A stretch of 64,000 bases of DNA from Apricaphanius iberus. Lineage: Eukaryota; Chordata; Actinopteri; Cyprinodontiformes; Aphaniidae. Of the stretch, positions 1 through 12,967 are shown in pieces. The position numbers and the translations under genes were made by a program. Position 1 is the stretch's first letter, and each line of letters opens with the position of its first letter. A model generated the notes under the pieces. It did not search any database and had not been told where the DNA came from. It was given only the letters and a program-made list of their open reading frames with translations. The stretch covers positions 1,116,001 through 1,180,000 of the forward strand of contig JAPXFQ010002732.1 of the NCBI GenBank assembly GCA_028564705.1, given 5' to 3'.

Positions 1-760
1 TAATAATTATTTGACCCCCCCGAGAAAGCTTTTTGACTTTGTGGTAAGTATAGAAATTTCATCCAAAGGTGGTCAGGTGACCATTTGGTCAGGACAGGAA
101 AGTGTCAAGGCAGGAGTAATTTACTGTGCAAAAAACGTCACTATATTGTACAAAATGTGGGCACATCATCAACAATGCATATGTCATGACAATACGTATT
201 GTTTCCCTCAATGTGCTTTATTACCAACATACACGGCAAGAGAAACTAACAGTGCCCTGGCTCTTTTAGTCTTTTAATGTGTATTTTCCTGCAGACATAT
301 GACCACCTTTGTAGCTTTAAGCTAATTAGGAATAAAAAACCAGTGTATGTGCATGATTTTTGTGTTTTGAGAGCTGAGAAATACCAGTAAATACTACAAA
401 TCATTAAAACCAGAGCTAAAAGTCCATCAAACATGTTTCTATTGAAGTTAAAATAGATATTATCGTGTGTCTGTGAGAATAAAAAGGTGAGCCACAAACA
501 TTTTTAAATGATTAGAAATCGTTACAGGTCAACAATTAACGAGGGTTTCATAGAATAATCTTCAGGACCTTGATCCTGCTAGTGCTGTAAGAAGATAAAC
601 TTTTAGACATTTAGTCAGCTGTCAGCGGACCATTACATTTTCATTGATCAATCAAATGATTGAAAAAAAAGATTGTATACCAGAGCATATTTTTCTCAGA
701 AACAGCAAAGCTTCTTCAAACTGCAAGGGGCCTGTTGTGGTCTGAGTGGAAGTTATTTAA
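1..760. other. AT-rich intergenic stretch, nothing identified
   Basis: The segment is AT-rich on both strands. Its open frames are short, lack protein-like composition and have no convincing splice signals. No repeat family was recognised. Confidence 0.5.
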
Positions 761-1186
761 AGTGTAATTGAACCCCATGAAAAAGCATTATCTCACCCCC
801 AGGCAATATTTTAAAAATTCTACCAAAGTGGGCAGGACCTCTGTTTCTTTTAGCGGTGTGTGCGTTGCACACAAGATACACATTCTAGCTCGCCATGGGC
901 GAGGCGAGTGTGTCAAAAATGGAGGGCGTCTATGTGAGACCATGACTGGGATTTAGACAATGGAAAAGATTTACCGCTCTCAGCCAATCAGAAAAATCAA
1001 ATGCAGTACCACACAATCGCCATGAGTGGCAGCACTATGATGTTTTTAGACCAAAAAATTTAGAATTTAACAGGTTTACACGAAAATGTCAAACAATGCC
1101 CTGAAACTGAAAGAATGTCTTGGTAAAGAGGCATTTATACAGTTTATTAGCAAAAAAAAAAAGTTGTTTTGGGGTTTAGTTACTCT
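761..1186. mobile_element. TTAA-flanked MITE
   Basis: A 426-bp segment lies between two TTAA tetranucleotides (757-760 and 1187-1190). Its ends are imperfect inverted repeats: the left end reads AGTGTAATTGAACCCC and the right end, reverse-complemented, reads AGAGTAACTAAACCCC. TTAA duplication is typical of piggyBac-type integration, but the termini are not a classic piggyBac CCC start, so the superfamily is left open. There is no transposase frame inside, so it is non-autonomous. Confidence 0.65.
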
Positions 1187-1229
1187 TTAATCATTTTGCG
1201 CTGATTCTCCTGTCTGTTGCTTGTCTCTT

Positions 1230-2250
1230 GCTTTGCCTTCTGGTATTTTGCAGAGCTCTTCATTTATACAGTCAAACACATCAGGAATATTTAGATGGAG
1301 CACAGGAAATCACATTGAATTATTTAAAAACAAGTTTCTTTGTATAATGGCCTGGAAAATTAGCATTTGGCACCTACCAACAAGCAATATGTCTGGCCCA
1401 GACAGACCTGTTGTTTCTTCTTTAAAAAGCTCTTCAATCCTCCACTCATTACCTGTATTAATGGCACCTATTTGACCTGTCCAGGCACCTGTCCACACCT
1501 TCAAATAGTCAGACTGCAACCTCCACCATGGCCAAGACCAGAAAGCTGTCCAACAACACCAGGGAGAAGATTGTACACCTGAATTTGGGATGAGCTTATC
1601 TACAAAAGGCAAACAATTTTGTGTTAACTTTTGGAGCAATTATTAGAAAATTGAATAGATATAAGATCACAGTCTTCCTCAACCTGGGGATCCATGCAAG
1701 ACCTTTCCTCATGTGATACACATTAGAGAACGGTAAGGTGGAGGCTGTTGGAGGAGCGTCACGGTCTTTGCTGGGCTTTGTGAGCGTTGGCTCCGTCAAC
1801 TTTTCGAGCTTTTCCTGCGTTTCAAGCTTCAAAGCTCATAACGCTAGCAACGCAGAAGTTCAGCTAGTTGAACTTTTGACCGTCCTAAAGCTGTTGACAC
1901 AGCACGGCAACCAATCAGAGAGACTCACTGTATTGACGTTGCCCGATGTCGATGCTGCCTAGCCAACCACGATCCGCGAGTGTTTAAAACATCCAGCAGA
2001 ATAAGGCCCGCCTACGAACGTTGCGAGCTTCAGCTTAAAAATGTATCTTCTGTGTATGTGCGTCGAACAAGTCGCTTTGTGAGCGTTGCCTGACGCTGAC
2101 AAAGCCTGCGGTCTGAATGCAGCATTTCATTCTGTCTCTCATAGTTGAGGAGTGACAATGATGAAAATTAAAGACCTCTCTCATCTTTTTAGTGGGACAA
2201 CTTATACATTTGGTGACTTCCAAATTTCCTTTTTTTTGGCCCCCTTGTAT
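1230..2250 (+). mobile_element. Decayed Tc1-like transposon with GC-rich insert
   Basis: The stretch at about 1,440-1,730 keeps the leader and amino-terminal coding region typical of fish Tc1 elements: an ATG after CTCCACC near 1,528, a frame starting Met-Ala-Lys-Thr-Arg-Lys-Leu-Ser, then the motif for Gly-Ala-Ile-Ile-Arg-Lys, broken by frameshifts. The Tc1 3' inverted-repeat region reappears at about 2,130-2,225 (GACCTCTCTCATCTTTTTAG). The catalytic domain is missing. In its place is an unrelated GC-richer block at about 1,738-2,120. The element is non-functional. Confidence 0.65.
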
Positions 2251-2259
2251 AGCTGCCCT

Positions 2260-4960
2260 AGAATTGATTACTGAAAAAGCTACTCTTCAAAAAAGAGATT
2301 GTACCCCACACAACACAAGCTTTTTTCCCCTCCTTGAATTCACCCTTTTGTTCCCAAATTGAGTCTTATCTTTAGCTGTTATCATTTCATCTGTTTTTTA
2401 CAGGTTAGACAGATGGATTTTTCACGAGGACAGTATGGTGACATACATTCATTTGCTTTCTCAGATAAATTATTGTGAAAGACAGGTGCCACAGCTACAG
2501 AGCAAACAGCTACCATATAGGCCAAGAATCTCCTTGGGGTTTTCTGGCATGTTTTGCGCTAGTGACTATCCATTGCAGTATTACTCATAAAATTACAAAA
2601 AAGAAAAAGAAAAAACAAATTAGTTACTCTTATTATGACAGATTTAGAGTTTCTGCTTAAATAGTTTTAAACCATTCTTAAGCATTTTTTAGATGCATAT
2701 TACATCACACGTGTAGAGACTTTCTTTTTTAGTTGCCAGTTTGCTTAAATCATTTCTGTTTTTATTTTTGTCCCATTTTCTAAGGCTTAACATTAGATTT
2801 TGGATGAAAACTGGAAAAACAGTGAACAGCAAATGCTCTTACAGTCTAATTAAACAACACACCAGAAACATTACATGTACTTTTTCACTTCAATGTTTCA
2901 CTCCATGTTTACAATGAAGAAATGCTGCATATGATGTTTGACTAAATGATAAATGTTCCCTTTTCCATCATGGTCAGAAGTCTGATACCATTAGGTATTT
3001 GCATTTTAAGTAGTTCCCAAATGATGCAGTTGATAGGGAGTACCTTTCTTTGTCTGACTTCTTTTTCCAGCCTTTAGTTTGCAGATGACATTCCCCCTCC
3101 ATCATAAAGAGGCCTGTCTGTTTATTTACCAGAAGGGATAAAGTTTATAGTGGTCAAACCAGCATAAGTTAGATTGTCTCTTTCAAATGCGATGTCCAAG
3201 AATGCTGTGGCTAAATTGTCTACTTTCTGATTTTAATTTGTCCTCTAGGGGAATTTTAGTTGACTGTAAGGTAATACTCAGTCACTGGTTTAGCAATTTC
3301 AGTGTAATATATTACACTGTGGCAGATTTTTGGGGGCTCATTCCTAACCTGATGCGTTGTTAATTAAAATTATTTATTTATTTTGGTAACTAATTTGCAC
3401 CTATTTTACAACCACAAAACCCCTGGCAGAGTTGTGTGCATTCCTGCATTATTTCACTGTATTCCTTAATACGTCCCTCAGGAGTGCTTATAAAACAGAG
3501 ATCCAACATGTACACAATGTTAAATATACTTATTTAGTGTCAGACAATATAAAAAACAATATTCTGCACCATTTCTGACTGATTATTGCTTATTACATAA
3601 CAAGAAGCCTTTCAGACCAACCAGAAACCAGATACAAAAAACAGTGCACAAGGATCAGTGTCTGACTCGTCTACTGCTTCGCTTTGACTAAATCCTGACC
3701 AAAACTCATCAAATGAAGCTACCATAAATGTCAAATAACATCAGGTTTTAAGTGTTTGTTACAGCCAAACCATAAAATGTGTGTAATTTAGTTGTATTAT
3801 GTATTTTTGCTTGTGTTAGGCAAGCAGCATGTGTGTTCATTTGAGGTTAGATGGTAACCTTAGTTTGTCTACGATCTTTGCAAAAGCTTTGCTTCCTGCG
3901 TGAGGTTTGTAAACGTCCTGACTGTTGCACTCCACCCTTCAGACTTTTTCTCTAAGACCCACAAGACTATACAGAGAGTTTAGAGTTAATTTATGTCAAT
4001 AAAATTAACTCCTTTTTCTCCCTCTTTTTTTGTTTTTCTATCCTTTAAACAGCAAAGGTACCATCCATCAGGCATGGATTTTTCAGTTATGGTGTTAACA
4101 TAACAGGACTTTAACTGCCCTAATCGCACCAGACTCCATATGTTATTTGGCGCTGGCCCAGCCTTCATTGCTCTCTTGAATATTTTCCCACCAGATTCCT
4201 CTGAAAGATGGCTGCGGTCTGGAAAAGCTCCACCCTGCACCCCCCATCTCCTGGGACTCTGGATACAGGAATGTGGCAGAAGACAAGCCCTCTGCTTCCA
4301 CACCCTAGTCCCTCCCAGCTCCCCGTCTCTCTTTACCATATCCCAGTCACGCACTGCTAATCCAAAGCGCTTATGGAGGTGACATTTGGGATTCAGCCTT
4401 CACACACTAGACACAACACTGTAACATAAAGCCAGATTCCAAGAGATAGCAACTGGTGTCATTCATTTATCTTAAAAGGTTTCCCTGGATTTGTCACCAG
4501 GGTGTGTTTCATCACTAAACACATAAATCTACTTTACACACAACTTGTCATTTCTGTGACTGCTACAACAGGCATGTTTCCACTATCAGAACTTCAGGCT
4601 AACTCAACCAGATTTTTTTCTGACGGCGTAATCTTTTGGCCCTCTCTTAACAGGGCCGTGTTTCCATACACAGTCGGCCCTGTAAGGAATCAGCTAAAGA
4701 CATTCGCATATTAGGACTGTTTCAGTAGCAAGCGGAGTCACCGATCAGTCCAAAAAGGCACCACAGCAGCAGAAATAATCAAGAGATTAGCATGGAAGAA
4801 GAAGGGGCTTGTTGCTGCATTTCTGTTTGATCTGACTTGATCGGGCAAATTTGAGTACATACCACCATTCAGGCACTCTACCTAAAACCACCTTGTGGGC
4901 ACGACTCGATGAAGACATGGGGGTATCGGGAAAAATCCCGGTCAAACTATCCTGAAATTC
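2260..4960. other. Intergenic stretch, nothing identified
   Basis: No exon, repeat family or RNA gene could be supported here. The longest open frame (minus strand, 3,986-4,354) has low-complexity, unfamiliar composition and no acceptor and donor pair in the right places. A short perfect palindrome, GTGTAATATATTACAC, lies near 3,302. Confidence 0.45.
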
Positions 4961-4963
4961 CGG

Positions 4964-5175
4964 CATGGGGTCTCAAACTCCAGTCCTTGCTGGCCAGTGT
5001 GCTGCAACGTTTAAACATGTCTCAGTTTCAACACAACTGAATGAAATAATCTGTTTAGTGTTTTTTGTGTGTGTGTGTGTGTGTTGGAACCATAGAATGT
5101 AGATAGACTGTACACAGGAACACATCTAAATGTTGCAGGACAGCGACCCTCGAGGACTGGAGTTTGAGACCCCTG
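4964..5175. mobile_element. Short hAT-like MITE
   Basis: The ends are long imperfect inverted repeats. The left reads CATGGGGTCTCAAACTCCAG, and the right reads CTGGAGTTTGAGACCCCTG on the plus strand. This CAGGGGT...ACCCCTG architecture is characteristic of non-autonomous hAT elements of fish. No clear 8-bp target duplication remains. A (GT)n tract at about 5,066-5,084 lies inside. A related copy starts at 15,217. Confidence 0.6.
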
Positions 5176-5235
5176 CAATAATGGAAATGTGCCTTATGAT
5201 TTCAAAGTTTAAGTAATTTGTTTTACACTTTACAC

Positions 5236-6047
5236 CAGAGTTGGGACCAAGTCACCAAGTCTCAAGTAAGTCTCAAGTCATTACACTCAAGTCTCGAGTC
5301 AAGTTTCAAGTCAAGTCTCAAGTCTTAAACATTGAATTTCAAGTCATTTTGAGGCTTTAAAAAAAAAAATGTTGCAATTTCATTTTCAGTGTAAATCATA
5401 AGGAACATGTTCTTTGTAAAATCTTTATTTGTTTGAATACCCAAACAAACAAGTGCAACTGAACTTAGAAAATGTCGAAAACGTTTTTACTGAACTCGTA
5501 CCTCCATGTTGTACAGTTTAATTTAGCTAATAAAATAGTGTTCTATAACTTTAAAGGTTCAATGCTAAGGATTAAAGAGATTTTACAAAAGAGTACGGAT
5601 GATGGAATTTTCAAGATGATATTTAGATTTTTAAGAGTCACAGATAGCCTATCTACTTAAAGAGCAACTCACTCCCTTCCAGAGTCTTACGCAACCTACA
5701 TTTCTTGAAAAATGTGGCAAAAAGAGGCATTGCCCACTGTATAGAGCAGATAGTGGGTTATGATGGCATCATTTTGTAAATCACGCAACCTTATCAGCTC
5801 TCGCACACGTGTACACAAAGACAGTCTCCACTTGTTAAGACAGGATCAGCGCCATGGGTTGAGTGAAATGACATAAAAGTACACAACTTTGAAATAATAG
5901 ATGTATCAAGTCTTTTAAAGTACATAGGTTCAATTCCAAGTCAAGTCAAAAAATTTTAACTTTTTATCTTATTAAGTCTCCGTTAACAAAATTATTTACT
6001 TGGGTCTGACTCCAGTCCAAGTCACGTGACTCAAGTACAAACCTCTA
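5236..6047. mobile_element. hAT-like MITE of the CAAGTC-rich type
   Basis: An 812-bp element whose two ends consist of degenerate AAGTCTCAAGTC and CAAGTCAAGT runs in inverted orientation. It starts CAGAGTTGGGACCAAG and ends GTACAAACCTCTA. It is flanked by an 8-bp near-identical duplication (CTTTACAC at 5,228-5,235, ATTTACAC at 6,048-6,055), which fits hAT integration. The interior is AT-rich and non-coding. Confidence 0.7.
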
Positions 6048-7696
6048 ATTTACACAATCTAGCATCTCCAGTGTTTTCTAACAAACATGCTAACTGCTTC
6101 TTTCCCAGCACCAGCCAACAATGATGCATGGATAAAGTTTGTCAGCAGAACTATTTAAACTTTATTGTTTTGTCCTTTGACCTTGCAACTTGGTGTAAAA
6201 ATAATTTTTGAAAAATATGAACAATATGTCTTTATTTAAGAGGCTTTCGCAGATCCCCATAGGTTTTCTTTACAAATTCAAAGTATGCATGATTTATTTG
6301 CTTGAAAGGTACGACGTGTGACTGGAAAGCTAAGATAGTTTTAATTCACATCATTGATGAAAATATAAGAGATTGCAATCGTAATCTCTGTTTCGCCTCT
6401 GATACAAAATCACCTCTTTCAATACATATATAGAAAATCAAGACTTAAATTCCCTGAAAATGTCCTAAGCATATTCCCACAGATAGCTGTTACATCATTT
6501 TAGATTTCCTGTTGCAATGGATCTAATTTTAACCCCGCTACTCGTTGGAAGGTGGAAAGTTGGAAAGTGTGAAAACACTTTGTTAACTTGAATGTTTGTG
6601 TCAAATCACTTCAAGTCAGGAGGGAATACTTTTATGTGCCCCTGAAGAACTGGCTTTCAGCAGCTAAACGGATACATCGTCGACTTCCTCTGAATCTCTA
6701 TAGAGCTATTAGATCTTGTTCTGTGCACTCACACCTCCGTTTAGTGTTATCCACTTGTGATGGAATCATCCGGGACAAATGTTTGTCTGATGTCTGAACA
6801 GCTTCACTGGCATTGCATCCCAGAGGGTCCAACCTCCTCCCTGGTTCTTTACAGGAAAAAAAAAACCTCTGCTGTTTAATTGGGCATAGTGAGGTGATAA
6901 TGGTCTGCACACATTAGTGGACCACCATGTCAAAGTAATCGTGACTGTGTCTCTACTTGCATCTTTAACCTTCACATTTAACCTTTGAAGGTTACAACAT
7001 AACAGGTTGTTCTCTGCAATGCAAGATTTTGTGTGAAAGTGTGTTTTTAAATGTGCTACACTAAGTAGATGGTTTTAACTAAATTTTGCTAAAAATTATT
7101 ATGTTCTTAATGTTTTAGCTGAAAAGTGGAGTTTGCTCATCCAGTGTAGCTTCTGTGACACATTTCCCCCTCTTTTTCTAATGTGTGTTATACAGTTGAT
7201 ATCAGTTATTTACATACAATAAATGAAAGGAGACAACTTCTTTTTCCTCTGAAAGTCTAACAGTAAATAGTAAGTAAATAGTAAATCAGCCTGAATGTCT
7301 CCTGTTTTAAATGAGTTTTCTAATATATTATAATAATATATTGTTTCTTACATGGCAGAAAAAACCTGAAGAGAGAATATTTTAAAGAATTCTCTATTAT
7401 TTCCTTCAACTTCGGAAGTTTGAATCCTCTAAAATTCTGTGTCTCTGAGATAAATTAATCTTATTGTGAAATATATGTATCAACCACAGAGAAAATGTTT
7501 CTGATTGAACCTGGTGAGGGAGTGTCATTATCCACAGAGTAACAACAGACATGAGCTGAGAGGCCACGAAGCAAGGTCGAGGCCATTACTCCAAAAGTGA
7601 CATAAAAAGTCGTGATTCTTAATCTTAATCAGTCTTTTTGTTCAAAGGTTAATTACAAATGCTCTCAGTAAATGTTTGGTGGCCTGTTTCTGGGTT

Positions 7697-7765
7697 TTGA
7701 TGAAACCACTATCTGTTAAGCATGGGGGTGGCAGCATCAAGTTGTGTGGCTGTTTTGCTGATGCA
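7697..7765 (+). mobile_element. Tc1-like transposase fragment
   Basis: A short stretch resembles the Tc1 transposase segment around the motif Lys-His-Gly-Gly-Gly-Ser: AAGCATGGGGGTGGCAGCAT is followed by a diverged form of the usual GTGGGGCTGTTTTGCTG. Both flanks lack further similarity. It is a highly decayed scrap. Confidence 0.45.
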
Positions 7766-9197
7766 CATTACAAAATAGATTGTATCACGGGGAGAGAATA
7801 TGAGACGTGCCGCTAAACTCGCATGTAAAACGCTTCTATTACGTGGCGTGCCGCTGACCATTCTATTAAAAATAGATTAACAATGATTATTTCAATCCTT
7901 CTTCATATATGGAGCAAAACATTTTCTATGCTGAAAATTCCAAACTATCTTACATTTCTGTTATTCAGAATGCTTTCTATAATTTAAAACCGCACCAGTC
8001 TTAAAGAGTCTATATTTGAGTGTGCTGAGGAATGTGACATTGGAGAATGGTCTGTGAGGTTAAACATGCTGTGCAACCCTACCCTCTTTGAAACAACAGC
8101 CCGCTGACCCCGCCATCTTGACCCCCTCTGTGCACCCCGATTTCGGCTCCTCCCCTGTCATTCCTGTCACAGCGATTAATAGCAGCACCCTGGCTATTCT
8201 TCTTTCATGGCTGAAATCAACTGCATCTTATGGTTTCAATCAGGGCAGAAAAGTTGACTTCAACCAGCGCCTGCCCAGATGCAGAATTCAGCCGACCCAA
8301 CCCTGAGGCCACTGCAGCTCCTTATCAAGCGCGTGATGCCTGTTTCTGAAGAATCACAATCAGGAAACATGAAACATCTGCTTTCAATTGGAGGGGGGAC
8401 TTATATCACTCCCCCACCCATGTCTTGTTCAAATACACACACACTCACACACACAACTGACTGCTAAAGTTTCACTGCCTTGTGCATTATCTTTGAATGA
8501 GGCTGTCTGGTTTGAGTGTGCGCTGGTAGATAGGGAGGGGATTTAGTTGCAGAGTCCGACCTCAATTGCTCAGAGGCTCCACACTGATTATGTCCAGAGA
8601 ACATTTTACTCAACCTGTATCTGTTGCAAAATCTTAGAGTAAGACAATCACTTCCATACCAATCTTTTACTTTGGGTTGCTGCAACCCCTTCTCTTCCGC
8701 TTCCTTTTCTCTCATTTGCAGACCAAGCGAAAATATCACCCCTTTTTTGTTGCTGGTTAAAAAATGATTATCCGAACATTCATTGTGCTTAAATAAATAA
8801 GCAGAAAAATTATTAAATATGAAAAAGCAGCAAAAAAAGATGGTGTATTAATCTGAAAAGGATAATTTCTGCTTTGTTTGGGTGTTTTTGTCTCTGCAGC
8901 CACACGTGTGCTTGCTACTGCTGGCTGACTTGACCCTGAAATTTGACTTGCCGCATTACGAGCTCTTTCCCTCATGCAGTGGAATGAAGACTATGTTGTT
9001 GACATTGCTTCTGTAATTCCTTGGTACATCTGTTACTTCAATGACTTCTATGAAAACAATGCTTTACATAATTATATGCCCAGGGGTTGGCAGTGAGGTT
9101 GGGCAGGGTTCACTGCTTCACTAGGGAACCTCCTCAAACCACTTCACAGTGTAGGCAGAGGAGAAGCTGGTTTATGTAAAGTCCCCATGTATTTATG

Positions 9198-9200
<3 letters not shown>

Positions 9201-9232
<32 letters not shown>
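9201..9232. repeat. (AT)n microsatellite
   Basis: About 16 uninterrupted AT dinucleotides, followed by a broken ATTAATATAT tail. Confidence 0.9.
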
Positions 9233-9237
<5 letters not shown>

Positions 9238-11381
9238 TATATCATGGAACAAAACTTTATGACCAACAGTGCACACACTACAAAAGTACAAAACATATTT
9301 GTTCTGCATTTCCCCTAGACTGTCCTCCGCAGGTAACAACACCGTACTGCTTGTCATAGTATATTTGTAAAGGTTCAATATATTTTCCTACCTTCATTGC
9401 CTCACACCTTCATTTTACACTCGTATATTACAATTTCGTCTACTTTTGTTTTACTTCAGTAACAAAAAACATTTTATATCTCTCGGTACATGCAAGTATT
9501 TAATTACAGCATATTATTTAACTATTATATAGAAAATTTATCATAAAAATGTTCAAATCTCTCTTATTTGTAACACTGTATGACACACTTTTTCCATTGA
9601 TTGTGGTTCTGATGCATTTTGATGTCACCCATTTGACCCCTGATCAAACCAAAAGAACTCTGAGAGACTTTCTTTGGGCGGTTGATGCATTTGGAGTAGG
9701 TTATCAGTATAGAAAATTATTTAAAATTATTGTGGTTGTTTTTTAAGTGCATCTGTAGAAAAAAGGGAATTAGTATTAGTGAATAAAACTTGGCGACTTG
9801 CTCTGTGTTGCATTTTTTTAAGGTAAATTAAACCTCACTTCTGACTTCTCATGAAAATGAGAAGTAAGTTCAGGATGCATTTTTGAAGCAATTGAGGATT
9901 TTGATGGTTAGCATCTGTGCATTCCGTCCTGTTTTATCGCAATAAAGTTGTGCAGTACATGAATTTGTAGAGAACCTAAATTCTTCCTCTCTTTTGGCAC
10001 CTTCTCAGTGTGTCTACTAGGGAAAATCCTCTGTCATATTAAGTTAAAGGAAACTGATACTTTCTCCAAACATCTAATGTTCTCTCTTACTTTTTATGCA
10101 GATTGGGTGTATCACATTGCCTTTGATTGTGGTGCTCATAAAGATTTTTTTCTTGTCTCTTTTATCAGAACCATCATAAATTTGCATTTTTTCTGCCTCT
10201 GCTTATAAAACTTTAGGTTGAACTAATATCTGTGCAGCTTTTTTACACAAAGCAGATACAAATGCCTCTCTTGGTTGATGATCTCATTATTGTAGCCTAC
10301 CCTGCCAAAGACAGAAGGACTGTATTAGGGAGACCAATGTGTTTTCATTTCCAGGTACAACAGAGTGCTGTAAACTATATCATAAATGCTCCTCAGTCTC
10401 AGCGCACCTTTTTTGACAATATTTTATGTAATTCTTCATAACTTTGTAGACATCTGAAATGTTGAGTAGTGGGCAAGTGGGGCTTTCATTGTCCATTATT
10501 TTGCTAATCTTTCGGATCTTCTGCAACTGCAGGCAATTTAAGGAGTAACATGGTGGTCTCATGTAATGATATATTCAGATTCAGTTATCTAAGTGTTACA
10601 AGTCCGGCATTTGGCTTTTTTAAAATTGAAAATATGACACTTTTTAGTATTGGTTGGCTGTTTGATTCTGTCTCCTGTGCCAATACTTCATTTGTCAGAG
10701 GATTTTAAACACGTTCTATTCAATTAATCTCATGAAAAAATATATACATTATTTGTAATATATTAATGTAGAAAGAAAAAACAGCAAACTACCACTGTTT
10801 TGAGATATCAAACAAAGTATTTGCATGGTTAGGTAAGCCACATGTTCTTTAAGTGAACAGTGTAATAATGTTTTTGTTGCTAAATCTCCCCCTGCATCCA
10901 CTCAGCCACATTTGAGATGCAGGTTAACAACTGAGCTCCACGCCCTTCTCTCACGCATGCATCGACATGCCTCATATTACATCCAGCTAAATATAAAGCA
11001 CAAATTTCTTAAGCTTCTTTGAAGGTCATGAGAAAACTGATCAATAGAAAAGAAACAGCAAACATGCGGCAAAGGTTCATAAATATTTTAAACAAAAGAG
11101 TACCCTGGGAACTGAAAAGATAAAATAATAACTTTTAGATCCTTGTTATTAATAAAGACATGGCATAAATTTACCTTTTATCTTAATAAAAATACTGCTA
11201 TACAAAATTACTTCTAACACTAGGTCTACAGACAGGGAGATGGTTGTTGGGTTAAAACCTATATTCAAACTGACCATATAAACAAACACTACTCCACTCC
11301 AGCCCCACCCGTCTTGGGGCTCCCTATCCCAAAGGATGTTTACATAATCCTTAAAAATTGGCTCCGAGTTTCGTTACTTAC

Positions 11382-11466
11382 TGCTCAAAAGTTGGCCGAT
11401 GAGAAGCAAAGCGAAAGCCAACGTTTTGGAGTGACCATTTGTTCTCTGTCCAGATGATGCTGCCAT
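11382..11466 (-). CDS. Candidate first coding exon with signal peptide (possible cd34)
   Basis: Read on the minus strand, an ATG at 11,466 opens 28 codons plus one base and then meets a strong GTAAGT donor at 11,381. The peptide has a short polar start (Met-Ala-Ala-Ser-Ser-Gly-Gln-Arg), a basic residue near position 14 and a hydrophobic core, Leu-Ala-Phe-Ala-Leu-Leu-Leu-Ile-Gly, which is a classic signal-peptide layout. A TATA box lies 157 bases upstream. The gene would run in the same direction as plxna2 and about 20 kb beyond its 3' end. Mammalian CD34, a sialomucin with a signal peptide in exon 1, occupies that relative position, so cd34 is the leading guess. No downstream exon was found, so the identity is inference only. 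Confidence 0.45.
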
Positions 11467-11622
11467 TCTCGGCCTGAGTACACTCACGCGGGAGTGAGAG
11501 AAAAAGAGAGGGAAGAAAGCGTACGAGAAAAAGGGCCAAGCTGGTTGAGCCAGAGCGGTTCAGGGTTTCCTCTTGCTCAGAGTGGGACAGGCTGGATAAA
11601 GCACCACTTGTGTTCTGTCACC

Positions 11623-11632
11623 TATTATATAG
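11623..11632 (-). promoter_or_regulatory. Candidate TATA box
   Basis: The minus strand reads GGGGTGGCTATATAATAGG here. A start site about 30 bases downstream (near 11,595) would give a 5' leader of about 130 bases before the ATG at 11,466. The promoter call depends on the exon call. Confidence 0.4.
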
Positions 11633-11639
11633 CCACCCC

Positions 11640-12960
11640 CTCTTTCCGTCTTTACAAAGGCCCAGCCCTTCACCCCCTTATTCCACCGGTTACTTTAACC
11701 CTTCCTCCGTGCCCCCACCCCAATGCAAATGGAGGGAAAAAAGATAACAAGCTCTTCCTTAGGTGTTCTATTTTTCAAAATGTTTGCATCTTTGTCTGAC
11801 TTTCAGGCTTGCATAAAATATGCAACTCGAGTACCTCAGTCGTCCAAAAAATAGGTGGAAACCAATGTTTTGCTGGGCTGTGCTTCTTGTGTCTTTTCTT
11901 CAACACGCTGGGGTATGATGTCTGCTTAAATGTGAGCTGTAATCCACCTCACAATGAAAGGTGATATCAGACAATATGCTGTGACATTCAGCTCCTTAAT
12001 AGGCTTATGCAGACAGACCATAGCGTAGAATATCATAATCGAAACAAAGGTGGAATCCACTGTTATGCTAATAGTATTAATCCATTTCAGTGGTCTGAAG
12101 CCCCCCAGTCCCTCAGCAGGGCCATCAATCACCAGCTGTGTTTGTTGGGACACCACAGGATCCGCTTAAACCCTTCACACTTCCTCAGACTCCTGAAAGC
12201 AGTCCCATGAAACCGGAGGATCTCTGCTTTACTTTTGTGCACTATTGTGCTTGCACTTCTCATGCTCCCCATAAATTAGACATCTGGAACCACTGGGGAA
12301 GGTATGCTAGATGAGTTGTAAAAGAAAATACCCACCCTTTTGGAGTAAGAGACCAACAGCAAGTGGAGAGTGGTAAACAGAACCAAAAGAGCTCTATGTT
12401 ACATTCTCAGGGAAACAGTAGTGTAATTTAATACCAACCCTGATGCCCATGACCCCCTTTTTTGGCCCCAGCCTTTCTCCCGTCATCACATTTCCTCCCG
12501 GTTCCTCCCAGTTCCCCCCTTTTTCTTTTAAATGAGCTCTTTATCAAGATGCTGGTCAAACAGTGGGGTGTGTAGGTGGGTAATTTGCTCCTGGCTGTGA
12601 TTTAAGACGAGCTCAGCTAAAATCCTCAAGAGAAAAAGCACCAATGTGCCTGTTCCAGTCAGATATGTACAACAGAAGTCAGCTCTCCAAAGTAAAACAT
12701 TAGACAGTTAATTAACTATTTCTGCTGAGTAAGTTCTTTTAGATAAGTGTACTTTATCTCTGTCAACTGGTGAAAAGTCATGAAACTGATTAGTTACTTA
12801 CTTTGTATTGTTATCATAGAGTAATATATATTATACTGATCCAAGAAAAATTGGGAATAGATGGGAATCCAATTAATTGAACTCTAGTATAGAAGTGGTT
12901 AAAAAAAGCTTTTATTAGATTTTTATATAGATTAGATCTATTTGTTGATGAACTCCAACA
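11640..12960. other. Intergenic stretch, nothing identified
   Basis: C-rich runs near 11,640-11,720 and 12,450-12,520 stand out from the AT-rich background, but no coding exon or repeat family is supported. If the TATA box is real, the first few hundred bases are the upstream promoter region of that gene. Confidence 0.4.
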
Positions 12961-12967
12961 TACAACA

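Larger units (their letters stand above)
6048..11380. other. Long intergenic stretch with little recognisable content
   Basis: If the candidate signal-peptide exon at 11,382-11,466 is real, this is its first intron or a further exon-bearing region. I looked on the minus strand for serine/threonine-rich, cysteine-domain or transmembrane exons and found none I could defend. Recognised pieces are a Tc1 fragment near 7,700-7,765 and an AT dinucleotide run at 9,201-9,232. The remainder is AT-rich and unassigned. Confidence 0.4.

Noticed and set aside
3986..4354. Open minus-strand frame of 122 codons
   Set aside because: Unfamiliar, low-information composition, no conserved motif and no fitting splice signals. 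The plus strand is also open over part of it, which is typical of chance frames.
6698..6975. Cysteine-containing minus-strand frames tested as a CD34 ectodomain exon
   Set aside because: The cysteine spacing and flanking splice signals do not fit, and two overlapping frames are equally open.
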